This document shows, piece by piece, positions 48,001 to 60,000 of a stretch of DNA of 64,000 bases (positions within the stretch are counted from its first letter, which is position 1; each line of letters starts with the position of its first letter). The notes beneath the pieces are model-generated. The model saw nothing but the letters and a program-made list of their open reading frames with translations, was not told where the DNA came from and searched no databases. The position numbers were made by a program, and so were the translations under genes. This DNA is from Zingiber officinale (taxonomy: Eukaryota; Streptophyta; Magnoliopsida; Zingiberales; Zingiberaceae): the NCBI RefSeq assembly GCF_018446385.1, contig NW_024589877.1, positions 105,409-169,408 of the forward strand. The letters run 5' to 3'.

Positions 48001-51000
48001 CTGAAAATGGACTAAAATTTGATTAGGATTAGCAGATTGTTATCCATGAATTGGCCTAGTTTTTGGATTATGGGCCAACCATATCTTTTGCAAACCATGG
48101 TAAAGGATTTTATACTATATTAAAAGGTGTCAATGAAATTCTTCTTGGTAAAAACAAAGAAGCATTAACCTCTAGATATTGAAGGTTCTTCTATGCATAT
48201 TTGCTTAGTGTACTTTGAAATGCTATTCTTCTATTGGAGGTAACTTAGTAATATGGAAGTGCAAGAAATAAAGTGAATAATTTCCTACAAAAACAATTTT
48301 CTTAGGTAATATTTTACTTAAAGCTAACCCAAAAAATTCCTTTTGAGAAGATTAGCAAAATCTTTCATAAAATAAGCTCCTGCCCTCGAATATTGAGTGA
48401 AGTTTTTTCTACAATTTCTTCGTATTTTTAAGACAAGTAACCTTATCAGTTCAGTAAGAGTACTAACAGGTTACAACTTATTGTCTGAGATGCATCTGAA
48501 AAGCTACATGTATGTTCAATAATGAATGGATAGTAGTAGGGTATCTTTGTCTACTGCAAAAGTGCCTTGCATTCACATGGAAGAGAAGATAGATTTTTTT
48601 TCTTAAGTTATGCTATTCATTTATTGTAACCATTGCTGCTTGAGGTCTGCAGAATCTGCTTTCTATCCAGTGGGTATTCTAATTCATTACTACAGGGCTT
48701 CATCTTATTCATTAGTTCAACACATTGAAAAAGAAATTATGTTGATACTTAAAGCTATGTTTCTTATACGCTTTCTGAATTGTTGAATCTGCACAATCTT
48801 GCATTAAATTTTTTAATGATCACCTTGTTCACTTTTTCTATTCCTTGTTTGATCAATGATTACAAAACAGGATACTGATGAGCTTGTTGGCCTTCATTGT
48901 TTTCGGCATCTTCGAGATCAGTTGTCAAGTGCCTTGGATTCGATAAATAGGTTTGCCTAAACCTTTGATGTTTCCAGACACATTTTTGGTTATACTTCAT
49001 ATGCTGATTTGAGGTCTCAGAAATTAATACATGACTTGCACTAACTAAAAAAATATCTTTTGACTGGAAGAATAGACGATTTGTTCTTCCTTGGTCAATT
49101 ACTGGTATGGCTAAACATTATTACTCTTTCTGTGTGCTACTTGTTACTGCTGCAATTAATGCATTTGATAGCTTGACACAGTAGGTTTCTATTTTATCTG
49201 GGTTTTAGCTGATAACCAATAGAAATAGTGGTATTTTAATTTTTAAGCATTGTAATAATCATAGCGAAGTGAAAAAGCTATTGTTGCTATTGACCAGCTT
49301 GTCATCTATTGTCACGCCCCAGAGGAGTCCCTGTTCGAAGAAATTTCGGCAGCATCTCCCCAGTACGGGTGACAATATGAAGCATTACTACATACAAAAT
49401 ATACCTCAACCACACTTGGCTGGAATATATATATACACAACCACGCAGTTTAATAAACCTATACGGCTGGAAGGAAACACACAACAACGTAAACGCAGCG
49501 GAAAACACAAACAACACGAAAAACAAGACCAACAACGACACTAAAAAAAATGCCTGCAACCACCAGACTAGACACCAAAAATTCACATCGACTCATTGAA
49601 ATGCAAAATACACAAAATCAACATACCATTCAAACGATAACAAAACCAAAACGAAAACTATCCTCGAGTGTGACGTGGGACTGGCAGTCGGCATCTCTGG
49701 TGCGGTCGTGAGGAGGAGTCGGTAGCATCCAAGGGTGCTCATGCGAGGAAGAGAGATCACCGCTGTGGTAAGGGCAGGAGGCAAGGCCGGCGGCTGGGGC
49801 TCGTCGTGACCGACGGAGGTGCGGCGTGGGCGAACGATGGTGGCTGGTGGCGCGGCGCCAATGTCTCGGGTCGAAGATTTGCAGCGATCAGGCGAGAGAG
49901 GAGAGGGCAGCGGCGCGAGAGGGGAAGAAGAAGCCCGGCGCCGTGTGGGGAGCTAGGGCACGGCAAGGGCAAGGGCAAGGGCGAGGGCAAGGCAAGGGTT
50001 TGGCGCCGAGGGCTCAAGGGAAAATCCAGCTTTTATAACTTAGGCTTTTAAAAATTTAACCCTAGATAAACCTCTCAATCAATTCCCACTTCCGGGTATT
50101 CCAAACAGACTTTTTCTCGCCCATAAGTGCATCCCCTCTAAATACGTCACACGAGCTCCGATTAAATCCCAGAAAATTTCTAAAAATTCCTAAAAATTCC
50201 ATTAAGATTTTTCGTCCATTAAATCTTATTATTTAATTATTATTTGGTTGCAGTATTTTACATCTATCCAGAATTTAAGCAAAAATAACTTATGACAATG
50301 CTCATCTTTTGATCTTTCTATTTTGAAGGTTTTACTGTTGCTATTTAAAAATGAGTTAGTAGTTCTAATAATTGATCTTTGGTCAACCTTTTTGGTTGAT
50401 GATTAATTTTGAATCAATCTGCACATGCAATAGTTAGTCTTAGGCGATTGGCTTAATCATCTTATGAATGTCTTGATTTTTCACCTTTATTGTAAGTGTA
50501 GGAAGTTAATTTCATTCTTGAGATGTATTTTGATAACAAGTTATGCTGGTTTGCTGTCCGCACAATTGCATTTACATTTGAAATTATTATTATTTTTTTG
50601 TGAAACTTTATAGATTCCCTCAGCACCAAGATTGAGTCATGTCTAGAATTTCTTATCTTAAAGACTGCAATGCCAACCGTGGAGTATTCATACAACTATA
50701 GTTACTTGCACTGAGAAAAGATGTTACTATATAAATTTGCTACAAATTGACTTGTTTCCTAGTTAAATATTTCAATCGCATATACACTTTCTTATTAATC
50801 TCTATACTCTAGATTTATAATTACTATCTTATGAGACTTATTTGTTTCATTATTTAGAGTTTGGTTTTAACATGCTATATTCATTTTTTGCAGCATTCTT
50901 TCAGCAGAATTCATGCGTGCTTCCATACCTGATGGCAAGGTTTTTGATTCAATGATTTTATCAAGATTAGTGAGTAAGGCTAGTGATCTTATGAAAGGAG

Positions 51001-54000
51001 TAGAGGACCAAGTATGTAAACCCTCGTCTTTGTTCTTTTGCTTATTGTATGTTAAGTGGTAGATGTTGACTTTTAACTTATATTACATTTTACGTAGTTG
51101 CTGTACAATTTCCTTTTTATGGATTTCTTAGGTTGATTATTTTGATATACGATGCTGTAGTTGAAGAAGTTTCATTTATATGAATTTTGGAAGTTGAGTT
51201 TTGAATATATTTTATGATAGATGCTTTCTTATATATATTGTTTTGCATCTTGACAGTATAGTTCTACAAGTTGTTCCAATTGTCTTTGGAGCTTGCATAC
51301 ATATACTCTATGCAGTCCCTTAGCTGCTCAGAACATGTTTGATATACAATATGTTAATCAGAGACCTTAGGGATGGATGATACAAAATGTGAAAATATTA
51401 TTAACAAGATATGCACGGAGGAAAAATTCCATGGTCACAATTCTCCTTTATACCTAGATGATAGCTAAAAGAGAACTAATTATTTTTTTTAGTTGCCAAC
51501 TATTTTCCATTATGATATCAGTTAGTTTACTTGAATTATTCTGCAACAACTATCCTGTCGGTTGTTAGAATTAGTAGTCTTTTCCCAATTTCCTACCTTA
51601 CTATCTCTGATGTGTGTTTGCTTTTCAATATTTTCACTTCATTAGTATCAAATTCATGTTTACATCTATTCAAAATGCCTCTTCCTTCTCTGTTTTCTTT
51701 TATCATTTGAAGTCCAAGATTGTTGTAAGTATATCAATAATTTGCCTAAACTTCAATAATTGCGTGAACTAGGCTGCTGTAAATTACTGCAAGTCACATA
51801 AGGTACTATGTTTTACTGCAGGTAAAGTTAGAGGATGAGGAAAGCTCTAACCTTCAAGATTGTCTTCTTCCACTCATCATCGGTCTACTAAGAACAGCAA
51901 GTTTCCTTTCTTCCTCATTTGATTTTATTTTGATAGATGTGCTTTATTTTTTTGAAGTAACTGTGTTAATGCATATAGTTGATTTCACTTTCCTTTCTAT
52001 TTATTTATCTTCATTGTCTGGCCGTATTTATTCCAACAATGGGGTTGGCCATTCATATTCATAGATTTAGAGAAATTTTAACTTTGGTTGTCTTGGTCTA
52101 ATGCAACACTCAAACGTTTTTCATTTGGGCTTGGGATTGAAATTGTTGTTTTTTTATTTCTATTTATCAACTTTTTTATTGTATTGTTCTTTTTCCATGC
52201 ACTTTGATTTTGCATGGATAATGGCTATTTCTTGTTCAAACAAAGACATTAAGTCTTGTTATGAGTCGAGGTATCCATAACTAATTGGAATGATCCAGTG
52301 TCATGCTGTGTTGACACCTTGCGCTGGTTGCACCGTTTCTTGTGTTTGGTTTCTTGACAAAAAGAAAGGAAGAAGACAAAGTTAGAGGAATTGGATGAAA
52401 GCCTTGATGGAGCTAGAGGAACGAAGAAGATACCATCTTGGATCTTGACACCTGTGGACATCTGAAATTCAACTGACGATGTTGTTGAGTGTGTCCAATT
52501 GGCACCTAAGCATCTGCAGCTTGTGAGTTTTGTGCATGACACATAAGATATGTGCAAAACTTATATTTATCTGTCACACAATTGCACACCTCCGCTTCAG
52601 CCCCATGCTTGCTGTCTCTCATTGCCCATGAATATTGGAAGAAACTCTTAGAAGAAGTCGACACCTGTATTGTCTATCATACCTTTGTCGTGTGCTACTT
52701 GGTCAGTCCAACATGTATGCTTTGGCCATGCTGACCAACATGGCATGCTATTTTAGACTGCGATTCAAACATTCAGCAACATGGTTTTAATTATTGTTTT
52801 CATGATTTATCTATGCACTCCTCATACCCTTTCCATTTTTTTAATAGGACTTGGATTGTGCTAACTAATGTGTTAAAGGAAATTATCTTCAGTAGTTTCA
52901 TGTGGAATGGTGATAGCCAAGTAATCTTTGTTTAGCTATGGTTTAACTAACACCTTCACTTTTCTTAAAGAGATATTTTGTTTCTTTCTAAGAGGATCTA
53001 TATACTTTATTTTAGGCAAAGCTTCCGTCTGTGTTGAGGCTGTACCGTGATACACTTATTACTGAAATGAAAGCTTCAATTAAAGCTACAGTCGCTGCTT
53101 CTCTTCCAGTTCTATTAGCTCGACCAATGGATTCTGATCTGGTTACCAGCGACAGAGTTGGTGATTCAGATGGTCTGGCTAATTGTCATATTCTTTTGCA
53201 TACATGAAGATCAATATTATTATTTTTTCTTGTTTTCATGTTCTTACATCTTGAATCAGGTGGAAGTTTGTCCCTTGCAAGCAAGTTGCGGAGTCTATCT
53301 CCTGAAAGCTTTGTTCTTCTTTTGAAGGCTATTTACAACGTTGTGCAGGTAAAAGTATTTAGAATTATTCCATTTTCCATTCACTTAATGATATTTTCAC
53401 ATACACAACTAGTCTATGTTACTCAGACTGGAATGTAATTACTTGAAACAGAATGGATCTGGATGTCTGTCACCTCATCTTTATAATAAAAGTTTTACAT
53501 TTGATCAGTTGGGGAGCGGTGTGTGTGTGTGGAGGTGAAGAGCGTTAACATGTTAAAACCAATCATCACTACATTATGCCACTGTTTCAGTCAATTTTGT
53601 TCCTTGAAATGTTTACAGATCATGGGTCCTATCATTTGTGGATAACCTCTTTATCTCAGGAAAAACAAGATATATTCTCTCATTTTGTGGGAATTTCCAG
53701 TCAACATATATATATATATATATAGCCGAAATTTTGAACGTAGGATGAATTTGTCAACTTGGGATGTCGGAGGATATCCTTCTCTAAGTTATTGTTATAG
53801 ATAAATAAACAAGGGATCTGAAATTGGTTAGAAATTGATCAAATATAAAATTGGATCTTTCAGTTTGACCAAATTAGCTTCTCAATATTATTCACAAGTA
53901 TAATCTAGGGTAAATTACAATGTACTCTCAAAAGATTTTAATCTATGTTTGTTGGACTCAGATATGAGTAGACAACATCCAAAATCGAAATGTTCCACAT

Positions 54001-57000
54001 GACTACTACTATAATTTTCACACGTGATGAATAGAGATGTTGTGTGCTCACTTTGAGTGTGAGGTTAGATGATGAGTCCAAATATGTCGTTTTAATATTA
54101 CTCTTCCCTATCTTCCTAAAATGCACTCAACACCATTTTAGTGTCCAATCAAGCCTAACTTATGTAGCTAGATTATTTTAAAATAAAAGCATCCCTATCA
54201 TAATGTTTAAATTTCATTAAAATTTATAAAAATGTAAAAAAATTCTAATCTTTGCTAATCCCCCATAAAGATGTGTGTTCCTATACACAAATTCCAAAGC
54301 TGTTGGCAGGAGCAATATTTTGAACATTTTCCTTTTCTTGCTCTTCCCCTTATACTTTGATCTTTCCTCTTCTGTTTCCGTTCCCCTACCCTTCTTTTGC
54401 TCTCCTTCTACAACTTACTGCTTGCCTATTCTCTTTTGGTTATCAATCTCCCTCATATCTTGTGCCATTTCTACCATCACCTAAGGGGACAATATTGTTT
54501 GCCACAATCACTGTTGCTTTGTTGTAATGACCACTTTGCTACCTTAACTGACCTAGTTGACCCATTCTTTGTTAGGTCTCCTTCTTGCCATTAACTTGGT
54601 CTCTTTTTTCAACCTCAGCAATGTCTCTTTCACTATTGTCCTTTTTCAACCTCAACAATCTTTCTTTCACTATTGTCCCTGTAACTAACAATGTAGATTC
54701 CCAATATATATTTTCCATTAACTTGTGTTTTTTTTCAACCCCAACAATGTATATTCCCTGTAACTGGCAAAATCTCGATTACAATTGTCAATCTGCAAAA
54801 GATTGGTTGAATATGCTATAGCTCAATTGGAGAATCAGATTCCTGATTGAAAAAGAATCCAGATTAAAGAATTGCCAATTATATTATTGCAATTGACCAA
54901 GCCTTCCTACTTTCTTGAAAAAGTTAATACAGTTTCAATTGTCCAATCTGTAATTGATAAAGTCTTCTGCTCTACTCTTAAGTGGTCCACCCAATTGCTA
55001 CCGGAGGTGGAGTGCCACACAGGTTTGAGGTGTTGAAACATGGCTCCTAAACTATGTTATATGAAAAAAATAATTTGGGAATTTTCTCTTAAATACTCTC
55101 CTTTACCTATGTATATTATCTTATTGTCATCTTACATTTATACCCATGTGGGTTCTATATTTACAGATCAATTAGGTCCCAAACTATTTACAATTATGAT
55201 CCTATCATATGCAAATTGAAGATCGATAGTGTGGTAATTAGCCTTTATTTGTTTGTTCTTAATTGTGCAAACTTTCCTCTGCTTATTTGTAGCTACTTCT
55301 GATGAAATTATTTCATGATTGTTCAACTTTCATTATATGCCTTTTTAAAGGTTTGCCTATTTCTGCATCTTGTTATATTCACTTATATGATTTTCAAGCT
55401 TAATTTAGGACTGTTGTGCATGATCTGTTACCATTTAGTGAATACAGGCACATTTGACGCGGGCTGCAGAAGTTAAAAGGATTGTTGAGCTGATTATGGG
55501 AAATGTTGATGGTTGTTATGCTGTTGAACCCAGTGTTGCTGCAGTTGCACATGGTACTGCAGAAGGTTCCCAAGAGAACAATGGCCATCTTGTTCCATAT
55601 GTTTCTCATTCCCTTCCCAGAAATCCTCCTAAAATCTCATTGGTTCAAGGAAAAGCTAATGATTCAAGTCCAAGCACATCCAAAAATTTTCGGTGAGATT
55701 TTGTAGAGTTTGGTTTGATATGATTTCATAATGCTATTAAATCCTATATTGTTTCTGTAATTCCATCATCCTCAATGTTTTTGGATGATAATTTTTCTTT
55801 GAGTGTTTATTGCTTTTGTTTAAGATGGTACGACCATCGAGTTAGATAACCAATAAATGCTCTAGTTAGACAATGTGAAACTATGACAAATGCCATATCA
55901 AATGACGAAGAGGAAGGCCAAAAAAGACTTGGTTAGCAACAATAAAATAAAATAAAATTTATTTAAATATAAATGATAATATCGCAGGGGATAGAGTCCA
56001 ATGACGTAGAAGGATCTATATAACCAACGTTACCTAGTAGGATAAGACATGGTTGTTGTTCATTGTTCTTTTTTGCTTAACAAGTTTCTCCAACATTCTA
56101 GAATTTACTTGTATTATCAATTGGTTTCTAGTAGTTACTTTCTTGTATGTTTTATTGTTTTTGTTCGGCTTATAGAAAGACATTTTTAGGTGGTTAGCAC
56201 AATCACCCTTGTTCCTTTATGAAACATTTACTTGGAGGGAAAGTTGAAAGACTGGGAGCTGATGAAAAACTTAGAAGAAAAATATTGTTGTTTGTTTATT
56301 TGCGCATAAATTGGGAGAGGCAGAAATTGTGAACTTCATAGTCATCTTTTAAAAACTAATCTATGCAAAAACATGAAGAAACCTAAAGGGAAAAAAACCA
56401 ATAAAATGGAAATTTCTTTCTTCCTTTTACTGTGTCATAGTAAATACTGAAATAGTTGAAAAAATGACTACTTAAACTTCCTTCAGTCCTCCATTTATCC
56501 ATATAAAAAATTCATTTTAGTCTTCTTTCCCATTTCATCTTTGACTTTTCCATTCTCTTCCTTTTTTATTTCCTTTTAAGCAAATAATATTAGAAAAATT
56601 TCTCTATACATTATGTGTACTATGGATCTATCATGTATTAACTCTTGGTTTGTGCTAAATAATTATTCTTATCAGGAAAGATTAAGTCACAGCTATTTTG
56701 ACTTCAGTTGGATGAGTGTTGTTGGTCTCTTTTATTCCATTGAAGATATGGAACAAACCTAAAGAAATTATCTATTTAGTTAAGATGAGCAATTATTATG
56801 AATAAACTATGCTATCTTCTTTTATGATACCTTAAGTTGCTATAAAAATAGGGAAATTACGGATATGATTTTTTTTTAATGTAAGTAAAACAATTAAAGG
56901 ATTAACACCGCGGCACCGCCTGCAGGATTAAAAGAAGTTAGTTGTACTATTATTTTCTTAAGCAGTCTCCTTACATTGTTTAATCCTTTTGATTTACACG

Positions 57001-60000
57001 CAACATTCCTCACCTCTCAAAGCCCTGTTAGAAACTATCAGGTGAAAGAAAATCTTTCTTAGCTGATAGAACCGTGGCAATGTCATGAATTTATGTACTA
57101 TTTAAAATTATCATGTAGGTTTGAAAACTTTCCCTCATCATCCTTTCTTTTTTTCTGAATTGATATTTTATTCAATTTTCTGAATTATCAGTAGCCAGTA
57201 AGCATGCCCTTGATGTTAAACATAAATTCCTCAAAAGTGTGTTCTGATCTTAGGTAACGAAAAGTGCCAAGTTGGTTTTTGTGGGACTGGATAATTTGTG
57301 AGAATATTTATAGTTGGTATTGTTTCATCTGAGAATAATGGACATTCAGATAATTTGGAAGAACTAAGCAGTCACTGGTTGAAATTTCCAAATACCCAGA
57401 ATCTCAGTTAGTACCACCCTATGCGATACAAAATTCTAGAGTTGGTGTTGCTTTGTCTATGGATTAAAATCCCTTGCCATGCAAAGCGGCATGCCGAAAA
57501 CTTACTGCTATGATAAAGTACCAACATTTGATATTGGCTGATATGGAGAATCTCTTGTTGCATCTGTGGTGGTCTTGCTAGTGAGTTTCATATGCTGTTG
57601 ATGCTCAAGATGCTTTGGCACATATCGAAGTGTGTCAAGATAAATCAGCATGTTTTTTAACCTTTTCTTTAAAATTCTATTTCAATTGATTATCCAATCA
57701 TTGTAGTTTTATGTTTAAAAGTAAACTACTTAAGGTGAAGAGTATTGAGCGAGTAAATCTCATCAGAGTTCATTTCTACATGCATTGAAGAAAAAAATGT
57801 GTAAAATCATTTTTAATTCAAGTATCTAACTAATATAGTCTTTTTTGAAAAGTAGAAGGTTTAAGTTAGTGACATTTAAATGATTAAAATTCATCTTTAA
57901 AATAAGTTAAAGCATGTCAACTATTATATGATATGGTACAATAAAATTTTAATTTTTTTGAATATTTAATTATTAAACGTACATTAAAATTCATCGAAGG
58001 GGATTAAATAAGTAAAATCATTTTAAATTCATCTCAATACTCTTCGATGCATGCCAACACTTTTTGTGCTAGCCTCTACTGTGGCAAAGCATAAGACAAG
58101 ACTCACAACTTTTAGTGGGTTGCCAATTTTAGTTTTGAATTTTGAGTTTTTAATGAATCTAATCTCAAGTTAGAAAAATAACAAATCTAATCTAACATGT
58201 ACTTTCAATTGTGTACTTTAGTCAAATGTTTAAACTAAGGTTTAAAATATTGTTTCATGTTGAAGAATCTGTACTTTGCCAATCTACTATTTGGGTACCA
58301 TATTTTGTTGAGCCTTGGTAACCTTGAGCATGCATCAAAGTGTGCCAAAATGAACTAGGATGAGATTTATTCTTTTGATTTTCCTTTTTGCTTGGCTTGC
58401 TTACTTCCAAAAATATGATTATAATTTGATATAATCTATTCAATTAAAATTTTAGAGTAAAAGATTATAAATATAACAAGCATCTCAATCATTGTCCATA
58501 TTAAAGCTAGATTAATGGAGCATAAGGTATGGTTTGCTTATTTAGACACCTCATAATAGCTAAAGATTAATTTAATAATATTTTCAAAACCGTCCTTTTA
58601 ATTTTTTTTTATTTTTTACAAAATATTCATAATAGTAATTTGGCAAAGTTCTCACGCTCCTTAGTTTTACTTTTTTCCCAAATCATGCTCCTTAGTTTTG
58701 AAGTTCCCAAAAGGCACACTTTCACTTTCTCTTTTTTACATACCAAAAATACCCCCAGATTACATTTTTTCCCCCCTTTGCAATTTTTTTCTCGAGAGCC
58801 AAAACTTAAGTGTTTTGAGGAAAAAAAGCATATTTTATTTATAAACAAAGTTAAACTAATCATTTCATACGCATATGATTGTTATAAATTTAGTCTTATC
58901 TAGGTTGTAGTATCTTACATTCCTGGCATGATGCTTGTAATCTTGCATACATTTGATAGTTGAATATTTTTTAGGAGAGTTGCTTTTGTTTTCAGAATTT
59001 CTTTAATTGCAGCACACTTACAGCTCCCTTTTTTTATAATGATATGGTTGTTAAATGCTACATTGATTCATGAGAAATTTAAATTGCTATCATTAATTTT
59101 CAGTGCTGATGTACTGAGAGAAAACACAGAAGCTGTATTTGCTGCTTGTGATGCTGCTCATGGAAGATGGGCAAAACTACTTGGTGTCCGTGCCCTCCTT
59201 CATCCCAAATTAAGACTTCAAGAATTCTTACGCATTTATGACATAACCCAGAACTTTATAGCTGCTACAGAGAAGGTAAGTTTGAATTTTCCTGTTTTTT
59301 TTGTGATTATTAAACTGATTCATAGGCTTAGTAAAAATTTGAAATTACTCCTTTTTTCTAGCTTGGTGGAAGATTGGGTTATAGTATTCGTGGTACTCTT
59401 CAGTCGCAGTCAAAGGCATTTGTTGACTATCAGCATGATTGTCGTGTGAGTCATAGGAAAATTAGTGGAAAACATTATGTTTCTTGAACTTAAGTATATT
59501 TTCAAATTTTTGAAGTACCTAATGTTGTTGCATGTAAATTATGTTTATGATAATTATGCTCCAAACTGAATTTGCCTTGTTGGTTCTGTATAGATGACCA
59601 AAATCAAGGCAGTCCTCGATCAGGAAACTTGGGTTGCTGTGGATGTCCCTGATGAATTCCAGGCCATAGTTATACTTTTGTCTTCTGCTGATGTATCAAT
59701 AAACAATAGTGAACTGTTGTCAAACAGTCCCAATTCTAGCACCATTGAAACAACTGTTGTTTCTAACCAAGACCATACTATTCAGAAAGAATTTGATCAA
59801 GCTGCTGATCATGATAAACAAACTTCTTCCCCCTTATCAGCTATGGTAAACCAAAACACCATTGTAGAGTCTACACCTAAACAGAATAGCAATGCTAGTT
59901 CAAATGAACCTGGAAGATCAGCTTCTCAAATGCTCGTGTATCAAGGTGTTGGCTATCACATGGTAAACTGGTTAGTTACCCATGCAATAATCTATGTTAA

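Noticed and set aside
49757-50051. Pro/Arg- and Gly-rich frames on both strands in a VPS54 intron
   Set aside because: They lie wholly inside the solo LTR at 49,310-50,262.
51822-51900. Canonical GT donor at 51,901 for VPS54 exon 5
   Set aside because: It leaves an extra base and shifts the next exon into a stop; the GC donor at 51,897 preserves the conserved peptide.
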